Shown piece by piece: positions 1 to 6,862 of a stretch of 9,465 nt of DNA. The position numbers were made by a program, and so were the translations under genes. Positions within the stretch are counted from its first letter, which is position 1; each line of letters opens with the position of its first letter. The stretch comes from an uncultured Persicitalea sp. (GTDB lineage Bacteria; Bacteroidota; Bacteroidia; Cytophagales; Spirosomataceae): positions 1-9,465 of the forward strand of contig CATMVR010000131.1 in NCBI GenBank assembly GCA_950075905.1. The letters are read 5' to 3'. The notes under the pieces are model-generated. The model ran no database searches and had not been told where the DNA came from. It saw nothing but the letters and a program-made list of their open reading frames with translations.

Positions 1-98
1 CCCTTAAAGGCTATCTCATGCTCTATCTCCTGAATGGCGTACCGGTTGTTCAGGATGTTGCGGCGGTGCAGGTCGGAGGGGGTGAGGTCTTTGGTCAT
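1..98 (-). CDS. Start of an unrecognised gene downstream of the methyltransferase (partial, runs off the left edge)
   Basis: A reading frame opens with ATG at 98-96, which shares four bases (ATGA) with the TGA stop of the methyltransferase gene, and stays open to the window edge: 32 complete codons plus two bases (the 33rd residue must be Gly). The visible protein starts MTKDLTPSDLHRRNIL and continues with a basic, then Glu/Ile-rich stretch likely to be helical. There is no signal peptide. The overlap repeats exactly the geometry of the regulator-methyltransferase junction, so this is almost certainly the third cistron of the same operon and translationally coupled. I do not recognise the family from this short piece. 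By position it could be a specificity or DNA-binding partner, or the beginning of a restriction subunit, but that is inference only. The case for a real gene rests on the overlap and the clean frame. Confidence 0.6.
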   Translation of the reverse strand, partial: MTKDLTPSDLHRRNILNNRYAIQEIEHEIAFK

Positions 99-3000
99 GG
101 CAGCATCTTGTTTTTGAATATCTCCTCGATGGGCTGGTAGCCATCCAGGTGCGCCTGATCGTTGAGGTACAGCAGGTCGTAGGGTAGCAGGGCAGCCAGT
201 TCCTGTTTCAGGGCTTCGGCATCGGCGCGGAAGTCGTCGAGGGTCCAGTCTTGGGTGCTGCGCCACACTACTACTATCTGCTTGCTGGCGTTGTTGTGCC
301 CCACAATGAACTGGTACCGGCGGCCGTTCAGCGTTTTGGTGAGTTGTTTTTGCAGGTGCAGCCCGATGAGGTAGTTGAAGGTCTCCACCAGGTCTACGGC
401 CCGCTCGGTGTCGTAGGTGAAGCCATCCCATACGTGGAGGGTATAGTTCCAGGGATCCTGCATGGCGGCGGTATTGACCAGCGACTGACTGCCCCGCGTC
501 TCAAATTCCAGAAAGTACTTCGGGATGTACTGCTCAAAAGCCAGGGCCTGCTGCGTGGCGGCTGCGGGGGCCGTGAAGGCGATGTTTTCCAGGGCCTCCT
601 CGTACTGTTCCAGCCGCTGGTACTTCATAAAGATACCCAGGCCGTTCATGCTGCCGTCCTTGGGTAGGCCGTCTTTCCAGTCAAAGGTGTAGGCGACTTT
701 TTTGATGCGGGGGAGGATGGTACGGTGTACGTTCTGGGCCATATCCTGCAAAATGAACGACAGGTTGCGTTCATCGAGGTCATTGAGAGAAAGGGTACTT
801 TGGGCCGTGGTACCCGAGCCTGCGAAGAAGTCAAGCACGTAGCCCGATTTTTTGGAAGACAGCGAAAGCAGCGTCCTGACGATGGTTGTAGGCTTGGGAT
901 TAGGGAAGGTACCTCGCTGACCTACCACGTTTGCCAATTCTTTTTCACCGTCAGTGAAGTCGGATAGGACCGATTTCATCACATCTGTGCTGACTTTGTC
1001 AAGAAAACGCTTCGTCTGAGGGATCTTATTTTCATCCTCGCCAAAGTGAATTTCATGGTTTGCCGCTAATTCTTCAAATGAGGTACCTCGTGCATCTGGA
1101 TTAGCTTTTTCTCTCCAGATCCACCCCCTACTTGGAGCACTACAAACCTTTTTTGTTACTGGATGTACTGGCTCATAAAATCTATATTCATTCGACGTAG
1201 AATCCTTGTGTTGTTTAGTTAGTGTGCTAGCATTGGGCCAAGAAGGATCACTTTCACGGTAAACGCGGATAAAAGCCTTCTCTTTCGCTGCATTTTCAGG
1301 AGCAACATATGTTCCTGATTCAGTGCGGTAGTCGGCATACTTATATTGCTTAATTCCTTTCCAAGGGCTATTTCGTTTTGTTTCCTCATTCCATTCCAGA
1401 CCCAAGGCTTCTATTTCAGCGCGATACTCCTGATCTTTCTCACGGTAGAGCTTTCGCAATTCCTCGCTTATTTCCTCAGGCGTTGGGTACTCTTTATTGA
1501 GCTTGTGGATAAGCTCCTGTACTTCGGCAAATCCGGGCTTGGCCCGGCGGAAGGTTTCGTGCTCCTGAATAGCCGCCGATTTGTTCTTGGTATAAGATTG
1601 TATGTACTCGTGGTTGTGGGAAAAGGTCTTGGCGTCATTGTGGGTAGTGTTCTTCACCCAAATCACATTTTCTATATAGTTTTCCTTGCCAAACTCTGCT
1701 TCCAGCAGCGTCGAGAGCCGATGCGTTACTTTATTCTTATCGTCTTTGTCGTCAATACTGGTAAAAAACAAGGCATCCGGGGCCATCAGGTCGCGTGCCA
1801 GCGGAATGCGGTCGGCCAGCATAGACAGCCAGCTTGAATTACGGAAGCTATCCTTATATACAAAATCATTACTGCCGCTGTTATAAGGGGGATCTATGTA
1901 GATGGTGTTGATCAATTCCCGGTACTTATCCTGAATCAGATTCAATCCCTGATAATTGTCCGATTCCAGTACGAGCCCATTGGTGGATTCTTCCAGATTT
2001 ACCTCAGTTGAAAGAAGATGGAGTAAGCTGTACTTGAAGTCTACCTTAAAATGCTTCGTATCGACTGGTAGTTTTTTCCACTGCTTTGTTCCAACCTGGC
2101 CCGGCAGGAAGTTAATTTTCCCCTGCTTTGATGCTGATACTTTTACCAACAGGTCATCAATAGCTACTTCGTCCCACTTATCTAGCGCCTTCTCCCCAAA
2201 CAACGTCTTCCACTCTGTGACCTGAGCATCATTGGCAAGTACCTCTTCCAGCACGGGGCGGGCGGCTTCTTCGCCCAGGTAAGCCACCAGCCGGTCCAGG
2301 GTAATGACCCACTCGGTACGGAGCACAAACTTCTTCTTCTCCCAGAGTTTTTTCTGAAAGTCCTCGATCTGAGTCACAAAGTCAATGATGGTGTCGGCAA
2401 TGGACTTAAACACCTTGATGGTTTTGAGGCGGTGTTTCAGGCGGTCGAAGTGGGCCTCGGTGTCGGTCACGTAGAGGTCGTCCACGCTGATCAGTTCCGA
2501 CTTGATGTAGAAATCCAGTTCCCGTTCCAGAAAGCCTTTTAGGTTTTTGTGGATGAAGAAATCGTGCTTGTTCTTGCGGGTGTAGTGGTGCAGCTTTTTG
2601 AGCAGCAGGGGGTGGCCGTCCTGTTCGCGCCACAGCCCGGCAAGTAACGGAATTTTCCCAAACGCCTTTTTCAATGACTCGTAAGCTTCTTTATCGAGGG
2701 CATCCTGCTTGCTACTGCCCTTCACGCGGGCCTTTTCGGCCTCATCGAGCGGGCGATAGTCAAAGAAAAACGTCGCCTCGTCGTCGGTCAGCCGGGTAGC
2801 GTCGGGGTGCAGGACAAAGTAGTTGGTTTCCTCGGCTTTCACATTGCCCTGTTCCAGTTGGGCCTCGTGCAGCTTAAAGTTGACGACCAGCGTACCATCG
2901 GTGGTGGGTACCTTAAAAGCATACTGCTGGAAAGTCTCCGACGACTTGATGTAGTATTGGTCGTGGTTGGTCCAGTGAAAGTGGGTTTCCTCCCCGTTGT

Positions 3001-3478
3001 AGGGTACCATGTACTTCTCGTTCTTGCCAAAGCGGCGCTTGCTGATAAAATCGCCCTTATCGTAGTAGCGCGAGAAGAACAGCGTCAGGTGGTTGTAGAT
3101 CTGGTTTTCGGTCTCAACGGATACGTTGGCCTCGGTAACCTGACCTTTCAGCGCCCGGTACTGATTTATTTTATCCTTCCCGAATATTTCCAGCGTTTTC
3201 CTTTTTCCTTCATCGGCTTCCAGCCACCCTTTGATCAGATCTTCTTTTTCCAGCTCAGCCAGTTGCTCCCGCAATTGGGCTGACTCCTCAGTCGAAAGCG
3301 TATGCAGTTGCTCCTTGACCTTGTTAATCAGGAGGTTCTCAATGAAATCTTTGATCTCCTTCTTCTTGTAATGAAGGATTTTATAGACCCCAAAGTCAAG
3401 GTCTTGCGTTTCAAACTGGAAAAGCTGGTTAAGGAATTGTTTCAGTTGATGGAGTGAGGTAGTGGTATTGGCCATCAT
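95..3478 (-). CDS. Large beta-class (type III Mod-like) site-specific DNA adenine methyltransferase
   Basis: Cytoplasmic DNA methyltransferase predicted to transfer a methyl group from S-adenosylmethionine to the N6 of adenine in a specific site. Motif IV is DPPY at residues 529-532, preceded by TIYI and followed by NSG. A SIDD motif is near 574-577, HEYI at 623-626 and FPNPKP at 858-863. The SAM-binding motif I, FAGSG, is at 885-889. The order DPPY before FAGSG is that of beta-class enzymes such as type III Mod. At 1127 residues it is much longer than classical type III Mod (roughly 650) because of an N-terminal extension of about 500 residues that includes the phrase DLDFGVYKI near 26-34, typical of a large Mod-like family. 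The expected target-recognition domain (about 640-850) is encoded by unusually A+T-rich DNA. Start: tandem ATG ATG; the first overlaps the regulator's stop as ATGA. The frame is intact. It overlaps a downstream gene, again by ATGA. A nuclease partner is not in the window, so an orphan methyltransferase or another defence system remains possible. Confidence 0.9.
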   Translation of the reverse strand: MMANTTTSLHQLKQFLNQLFQFETQDLDFGVYKILHYKKKEIKDFIENLLINKVKEQLHTLSTEESAQLREQLAELEKEDLIKGWLEADEGKRKTLEIFGKDKINQYRALKGQVTEANVSVETENQIYNHLTLFFSRYYDKGDFISKRRFGKNEKYMVPYNGEETHFHWTNHDQYYIKSSETFQQYAFKVPTTDGTLVVNFKLHEAQLEQGNVKAEETNYFVLHPDATRLTDDEATFFFDYRPLDEAEKARVKGSSKQDALDKEAYESLKKAFGKIPLLAGLWREQDGHPLLLKKLHHYTRKNKHDFFIHKNLKGFLERELDFYIKSELISVDDLYVTDTEAHFDRLKHRLKTIKVFKSIADTIIDFVTQIEDFQKKLWEKKKFVLRTEWVITLDRLVAYLGEEAARPVLEEVLANDAQVTEWKTLFGEKALDKWDEVAIDDLLVKVSASKQGKINFLPGQVGTKQWKKLPVDTKHFKVDFKYSLLHLLSTEVNLEESTNGLVLESDNYQGLNLIQDKYRELINTIYIDPPYNSGSNDFVYKDSFRNSSWLSMLADRIPLARDLMAPDALFFTSIDDKDDKNKVTHRLSTLLEAEFGKENYIENVIWVKNTTHNDAKTFSHNHEYIQSYTKNKSAAIQEHETFRRAKPGFAEVQELIHKLNKEYPTPEEISEELRKLYREKDQEYRAEIEALGLEWNEETKRNSPWKGIKQYKYADYRTESGTYVAPENAAKEKAFIRVYRESDPSWPNASTLTKQHKDSTSNEYRFYEPVHPVTKKVCSAPSRGWIWREKANPDARGTSFEELAANHEIHFGEDENKIPQTKRFLDKVSTDVMKSVLSDFTDGEKELANVVGQRGTFPNPKPTTIVRTLLSLSSKKSGYVLDFFAGSGTTAQSTLSLNDLDERNLSFILQDMAQNVHRTILPRIKKVAYTFDWKDGLPKDGSMNGLGIFMKYQRLEQYEEALENIAFTAPAAATQQALAFEQYIPKYFLEFETRGSQSLVNTAAMQDPWNYTLHVWDGFTYDTERAVDLVETFNYLIGLHLQKQLTKTLNGRRYQFIVGHNNASKQIVVVWRSTQDWTLDDFRADAEALKQELAALLPYDLLYLNDQAHLDGYQPIEEIFKNKMLP

Positions 3479-3678
3479 TGAGTGTCCTTTTTTTGATCAA
3501 GTAATAATTCCCTAACGTCAATTTCCAGAATCCGAGCAATCTCGTAGAGTACTTCAAGCCGGGGCTGCTGCCGGTTTTGAACGTAGCCATTCACTATATT
3601 ATAGCTTTTACCGAGCTGTTCGGCCAGCCAGGTTTGCTTAATACCCTTTCGTTCAAGTACTTCTTTAATTCTGTTCAT
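3475..3678 (-). CDS. Small Cro/C1 (XRE)-type helix-turn-helix regulator
   Basis: A 67-residue DNA-binding protein that is almost entirely one HTH_3 domain. The helix-turn-helix is clear: TWLAEQLG (15-22) is the scaffold helix and YNIVNGYVQ (26-34) the recognition helix, followed by NRQQPRLEVLYEIARILEIDVRELL, written here in two parts: NRQQPRLEVL, then YEIARILEID. There is no ligand-binding or oligomerisation domain beyond the core, like the controller (C) proteins that time expression of restriction-modification genes. Its TGA stop shares four bases with the first ATG of the methyltransferase gene, so the two are co-transcribed and probably translationally coupled. A perfect inverted repeat 24-48 bases upstream of its start is a plausible autoregulatory operator. 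Function as controller of the operon is inferred from size, position and that repeat; the HTH fold itself is well supported. Confidence 0.88.
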   Translation of the reverse strand: MNRIKEVLERKGIKQTWLAEQLGKSYNIVNGYVQNRQQPRLEVLYEIARILEIDVRELLLDQKKDTQ

Positions 3679-3701
3679 TTCAAGCAGGGAATTGGGCCGT
3701 T

Positions 3702-3726
3702 AAAGTACTACTTTTTATAGTACTTT
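3702..3726. promoter_or_regulatory. Candidate operator: nested perfect inverted repeat upstream of the HTH gene
   Basis: The arms AAAGTACTA (3702-3710) and TAGTACTTT (3718-3726) are perfect complements separated by 7 bases. A second dyad is nested inside: AAAGTA (3702-3707), one base, TACTTT (3709-3714). TACTTT therefore recurs as a direct repeat 12 bases apart (3709 and 3721), and each outer arm contains AGTACT. The element sits 24-48 bases upstream of the regulator's ATG and, read on the minus strand, covers TACTATAAA, which could act as a -10 region. Its outer edges have no T-run, so it is not an intrinsic terminator. Binding by the adjacent regulator is inferred from the arrangement known for controller proteins. 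Confidence 0.6.
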
Positions 3727-3799
3727 GCCTTGGAATTTGATATATAAAGTGTTTGTTTTTTAGTGTTTATTTTATAGAAAAATAGTCGAATTTCATTCT
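3727..3799. other. A+T-rich spacer between photolyase and the methyltransferase operon
   Basis: The spacer is very rich in A and T and contains no open frame. I find no G+C-rich hairpin with a T-tract that would terminate the photolyase transcript on the minus strand, and no TTTG / TANNTTTG promoter pair. It probably holds the promoter of the three-gene operon, since the putative operator adjoins it, but the exact elements cannot be assigned. The drop in G+C against the photolyase gene also makes this a plausible left-hand boundary of an acquired module. Confidence 0.4.
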
Positions 3800-5239
3800 C
3801 TACTCCTTTATCCACTTATCTCCACCCACTATGGGTCTGGGATACTCAACTCCCAGCGTCACCCCATACTGCTGCTGCTGTTCCGGCGACAGCTGCCATA
3901 CCTTATGCACCAGCTCAGCGGGTACCTGGGCCAGCTCGGGTAGCCAGTGTTTTGCGTAGGCTCCATCGGCGTCGTACTTCTGGGCCTGCGTGTAGGGATT
4001 GAAATAGCGGTCTTCGCGCGGGTCGTTGCCCACGCCAGCCACGTAGTTCCAGTTGCCCCAGTTGCTACACACGTCGTAGTCTACCAGCTGGCTCTCAAAC
4101 CAGGCCGCGCCCCAGGTCCAGTCAATGCCCAGGTCTTTGGCCAGGAAGCTCGCCACATTCTGCCGGCCGCGGTTGGACATAAAGCCCGTGGCGGCCAGCT
4201 CGCGCATATTGGCGTCAATGAGCGGTACGCCGGTATGGCCGGTTTTCCATTTTTCAAATAGCGCCTCATCGTGCCGCCAGCGCTTGTCTTTGTCAAGGCG
4301 CAGGCCGGAGGCTTTGAAAAGCCGGGTACCCCAGCGCAGCATCACAAAGTGGAAGTAGTCGCGCCAGAGCAGCTCAAAAATCAGCCAGTAGGTAGAAGAA
4401 TTGGCCGTGCGCTCGGTTTCGTAGCGTTTTACTTCCTCGTAGATGTGCCGCGGCGACAGGCAGCCCAGCGCCAGCCAGGCCGACAGCTTAGAAGAGTAGT
4501 CGGCCCCCAGCATGCCGTTGCGGGTTTCCTTGTAGGTGGCCAGGTGGTCGCCTTCCCAGACATAAGCACGCAGCCGGTCGAGGCCCGGCTGCTCGCCGCC
4601 CGTGAAGGGCAGCGCGCCCCGCGGGTCAGGTTGCTGGATTTCCTCTTCCGTAAAGCCCAAGTTGGCAAGGGTAGGTAGCTCATCTGTCTTGAAATCTGGG
4701 GGTAGGGTAAGGCTGTCTGGTGCGGCTACGGTGGGGCGAACGCGTACGTTTTTCTCTACCTGCTTGCGAAAATCCGTAAAAATATCAGGAAGCCTGTTGA
4801 AACCAAAGGGCAGGTCGCGCACGTGGTAGAGCGTGCTCATCCAGGTAAACACCATGTCGACGTTGAGCGTTTTGAGGCGCTTGCTTAGCGATGACTCCAC
4901 ATCATTTTCCTCCTGAGCTACTTCCTTGCTCAGGTGTAGCTCGGTGATGTCGTACGTTTGGGCCAGTTCGGCCAGTACCCGCTCAGGCTCGCCGATGCGA
5001 ACCAGCAGGTCACCACCTTTTTCGCGTAGCGACTTACGCAGATCGGCCACGGCTTCGAGAATAAAACGGGCGCGGAAGGAGCTGGTTTTTCGAAAGCCAA
5101 GGGCAGAGGGCTCAAAATGCCGGGGGTCCAGTATATAAACAGGTAAAACCTCATCGGCCTTTTGGGTAGCTCTGAGGAAACCTTCGTTATCGTGCAGCCG
5201 CAGATCGTTGCGGAACCAGTAGAGAATGCGTTGGGACAT
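3800..5239 (-). CDS. DASH-family cryptochrome / deoxyribodipyrimidine photolyase
   Basis: Blue-light flavoprotein of the photolyase/cryptochrome superfamily. DASH members repair cyclobutane pyrimidine dimers, preferentially in single-stranded DNA, using FAD and usually a folate antenna. From the ATG at 5239 the protein has 479 residues, close to the usual DASH length. The N-terminal antenna domain opens RILYWFRNDLRLHDNE. The FAD domain has YKETRNGMLGADYSSKLS (236-253), ELLWRDYFHF (289-298), then NMRELAATGFMSNRGRQN (344-361). The family hallmark near the end is SNWGNWNYVAG (392-402), where the first Asn (393) lines up with the FAD-N5 Asn of E. coli photolyase and Trp 397 with the proximal Trp of the electron-transfer triad. 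GNDPREDRYFNP is typically DASH. The frame also extends 11 codons upstream to a TTG, but that lies inside the putative -7 promoter element, so I prefer ATG 5239, where the protein starts MSQRILYW as relatives do. Confidence 0.93.
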   Translation of the reverse strand: MSQRILYWFRNDLRLHDNEGFLRATQKADEVLPVYILDPRHFEPSALGFRKTSSFRARFILEAVADLRKSLREKGGDLLVRIGEPERVLAELAQTYDITELHLSKEVAQEENDVESSLSKRLKTLNVDMVFTWMSTLYHVRDLPFGFNRLPDIFTDFRKQVEKNVRVRPTVAAPDSLTLPPDFKTDELPTLANLGFTEEEIQQPDPRGALPFTGGEQPGLDRLRAYVWEGDHLATYKETRNGMLGADYSSKLSAWLALGCLSPRHIYEEVKRYETERTANSSTYWLIFELLWRDYFHFVMLRWGTRLFKASGLRLDKDKRWRHDEALFEKWKTGHTGVPLIDANMRELAATGFMSNRGRQNVASFLAKDLGIDWTWGAAWFESQLVDYDVCSNWGNWNYVAGVGNDPREDRYFNPYTQAQKYDADGAYAKHWLPELAQVPAELVHKVWQLSPEQQQQYGVTLGVEYPRPIVGGDKWIKE

Positions 5240-5269
5240 GAAAAACGGTACTTGATTGGTTCTGTCCTG

Positions 5270-5277
5270 CAAACATA
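5270..5277 (-). promoter_or_regulatory. Candidate Bacteroidota -7 element for the photolyase gene
   Basis: On the minus strand the sequence reads TATGTTTG, a perfect match to the TANNTTTG element bound by the Bacteroidota primary sigma factor. It lies 31 bases upstream of the chosen ATG, which would give a short leader of about 25 bases. I see no clear TTTG at the expected -33 position, so this is a half-match. It helps exclude the upstream TTG (5272-5270) as the start codon. Confidence 0.42.
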
Positions 5278-5326
5278 CGGCAAATGCGAAAGGTTTTGGG
5301 AATCGGTACGAAAAGAGGTTACCGAA

Positions 5327-6658
5327 TTACTGGCGGACTACCCAGCCTTTGACGCCGGAAGAAGCCAGTTCAATAAGCTCGAAATTCTGGTGGGTACCTA
5401 GTATGGGTACGGTGGCGGGCTCTTCCAGAAAAGTGTAAACGGCTGCCTGAGGTAGTGCGGCGTCGTATACGGGCGTGTTGGTGGTCAGTTGGGTACGGCG
5501 CAGGGGTGGGTAAATTTCTCTTAAAACAGAACGAGGCAGATAGCCCTCGGTGCCAGCCGGCGTGCGTACCCGTACCCATGCCCCCGAGCCACCCATTACA
5601 TGTACAATCTGATTTTTATCCAGCGTTTCGATACCTTCAGCCCGGGATTGGGGTGCAACGCGCAGGCTCGATGCCGACAACAGGCGCAGCGTATCGCCCA
5701 GCAGAGCGGGTGGCGGCAGCGTTTGGGTAGGGGTACCTAGCCCCACCCGGATAAAAGGTAGTGGATCAATCGCCCCGCGCCCCGACTCATAAATGCCGAA
5801 ATGCAGGTGCGGTCCGGTGGTGCGGGCATTGCCGGTATTGCCAATAAACCCCAGCGTGTCGCCCGGCTGTACGCGTTGCCCCTGGGTTACGTTCCAGGAG
5901 TCGAGGTGAGCGTAGTAGAGGTTGAGCCCATGCGCCTGGTCGCGGAGAAATACCGTATTTCCCCCCAGATTGTTGGTGCCTACCCGGGCGTAGCCAGCCA
6001 CGGGGGCCAGCGCCGGGGTACCCCTGGGCGCAAAAATGTCCACTCCCTCGTGGCTGCGTCGGCCGCCGTCGCGGTTGGCACCCCAGAAGCTGCTGATTTG
6101 AGTGCTATTTCGGCCCTGCACCGGAAAAGACAGCAAAGGTTCACGGGTGACTGATAGCGTATACCGCCCGCTGCGCAGCAGCTCGGGCTGAATCCGGATC
6201 AGGTGGGTTTTGCTGCGGCGAACTTCCCACCGCAGGCGGTTGGTATCTGCCTGGGCAGAGAGTACCCGGTCGGGTCTTTCGCCCCGTTCCCATTCAAACA
6301 CGTCCACAAACACTCTGGTAGTATCTGTTCCCTGTACGGCTACGTCGATGAGCAGCACATCGCCTCGCTCGGCCTGAATACGGTAACCGACGGCTAGCGG
6401 TGATTGGGCCGGGAAGTAGCCACTTTCACGGTAGGGTAGCGTAATGAACAGAGAGTCGCGCAGGGAGCGTTCGGCGGCGGTAAACCACAATTTTCCCAGG
6501 GCGGTACGGTCAAGGTTGGCGGCTTTCAGCGAGCGGGCGTATTGTTCATGGGGCGATGGCGACGAAAAAATGCCCTTGCCGGGGCCAAACAGCTCGCAGG
6601 AGGTAAGGCTTACGGTAAGAGCCAGAAACAGAATATAGATTGCCAGTTGACGGGTCAT
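5327..6658 (-). CDS. M23-family metallopeptidase lipoprotein with SH3-like C-terminal region (LytM type)
   Basis: Predicted envelope lipoprotein that cuts, or regulates cutting of, peptidoglycan cross-bridges. From ATG 6658 it has 443 residues. A hydrophobic signal sequence ends in the lipobox LTSC, with the lipidated Cys at 21. A beta-rich N-terminal region (about 60-180) has no family I can name. The M23/LytM domain spans about 195-305: the zinc site is complete, with His 203 and Asp 207 in SHEGVDIF, and HLH (284-286) in GPHLHFGI; the catalytic His 251 is in YYAHLD. The tail has one SH3b-like unit (about 340-382, ending GAWVRVRTPAGTEGYLP) and a degenerate second unit ending GWVVRQ. The complete metal ligands suggest an active enzyme rather than an EnvC-like activator. 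The frame runs 21 codons further up to 6721, but that would place a cytoplasmic-looking leader before the signal peptide and would translate a perfect dyad, so ATG 6658 is preferred. It is separated by 87 bases from the photolyase gene. Confidence 0.9.
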   Translation of the reverse strand: MTRQLAIYILFLALTVSLTSCELFGPGKGIFSSPSPHEQYARSLKAANLDRTALGKLWFTAAERSLRDSLFITLPYRESGYFPAQSPLAVGYRIQAERGDVLLIDVAVQGTDTTRVFVDVFEWERGERPDRVLSAQADTNRLRWEVRRSKTHLIRIQPELLRSGRYTLSVTREPLLSFPVQGRNSTQISSFWGANRDGGRRSHEGVDIFAPRGTPALAPVAGYARVGTNNLGGNTVFLRDQAHGLNLYYAHLDSWNVTQGQRVQPGDTLGFIGNTGNARTTGPHLHFGIYESGRGAIDPLPFIRVGLGTPTQTLPPPALLGDTLRLLSASSLRVAPQSRAEGIETLDKNQIVHVMGGSGAWVRVRTPAGTEGYLPRSVLREIYPPLRRTQLTTNTPVYDAALPQAAVYTFLEEPATVPILGTHQNFELIELASSGVKGWVVRQ

Positions 6659-6685
6659 TTCGCGAATGGATAAGTAAACATCAAT

Positions 6686-6714
6686 GAAGTGAATCCAGGG
6701 ATTGGATTCACTTC
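6686..6714. repeat. Perfect 12-bp inverted repeat in the leader of the M23 peptidase gene
   Basis: GAAGTGAATCCA (6686-6697) and TGGATTCACTTC (6703-6714) are perfect complements around a 5-base spacer. The proximal arm ends 28 bases before the start codon at 6658 (minus strand). In RNA it would form a strong hairpin, but neither side carries a T-tract, so it is not an intrinsic terminator. An operator for a dimeric regulator or a 5'-leader hairpin are both possible. A distinct intrinsic terminator for the upstream gene lies immediately before it. Confidence 0.75.
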
Positions 6715-6720
6715 TGCTCA

Positions 6721-6750
6721 CTTATAAAATCTGTGCCCGCCACAAAAAAA
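6721..6750 (-). promoter_or_regulatory. Weak candidate promoter for the M23 peptidase gene
   Basis: On the minus strand, TTTTTG at the foot of the upstream terminator is followed about 16 bases later by TATAAG. This resembles a sigma-70-like -35/-10 pair more than the Bacteroidota consensus. If used, transcription would begin near the distal arm of the dyad at 6686-6714 and put the hairpin at the 5' end of the mRNA. The match is poor and rests on position as much as on sequence. Confidence 0.2.
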
Positions 6751-6779
6751 GTCCTTACCGGTTGAAGGATAAGGACTTT
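6744..6779 (-). terminator. Intrinsic terminator of the PorE-like gene
   Basis: Read on the minus strand, AAAGTCCTTA (complement of 6770-6779), a 12-base loop and TAAGGACTTT (complement of 6748-6757) form a perfect 10-bp stem. The stem runs into an uninterrupted run of seven T residues (6744-6750). It lies 84 bases beyond the stop codon of the OmpA-domain gene and before the M23 gene, so it should isolate the two. In the plus direction there is only a weak T-rich stretch, and no gene to terminate. Confidence 0.88.
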
Positions 6780-6862
6780 GTATAATTTTCCTGCGGTGTT
6801 GAGTGATAATGCTGAATAGCTTATCCGAAGTTAATGGATTATTCACTCATTCAAAATTAAAA

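Noticed and set aside
251..667. Plus-strand open frame of 138 codons opposite the methyltransferase gene, with several more plus-strand frames up to 195 codons
   Set aside because: They lie antisense to strongly supported genes with recognisable motifs, have low-complexity hydrophobic compositions typical of antisense G+C-rich coding DNA, and show no domain I recognise.
95..3478. Phase variation of the methyltransferase by simple sequence repeats
   Set aside because: Phase-variable Mod genes usually carry long tandem repeats or homopolymers. Here I find only short runs of about 5-7 identical bases, and the frame is intact.
5303..5325. Inverted repeat TCGGTA / TACCGA just past the M23 stop, as a terminator
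   Set aside because: Only 6 bp with an 11-base loop and no T-tract on either strand. It overlaps the stop region and is likely chance.
6659..6721. Upstream extension of the M23 peptidase to ATG 6721 (464 residues)
   Set aside because: It would put 21 polar residues before the lipoprotein signal peptide and read through a perfect 12-bp dyad. ATG 6658 gives a normal 21-residue lipoprotein signal.
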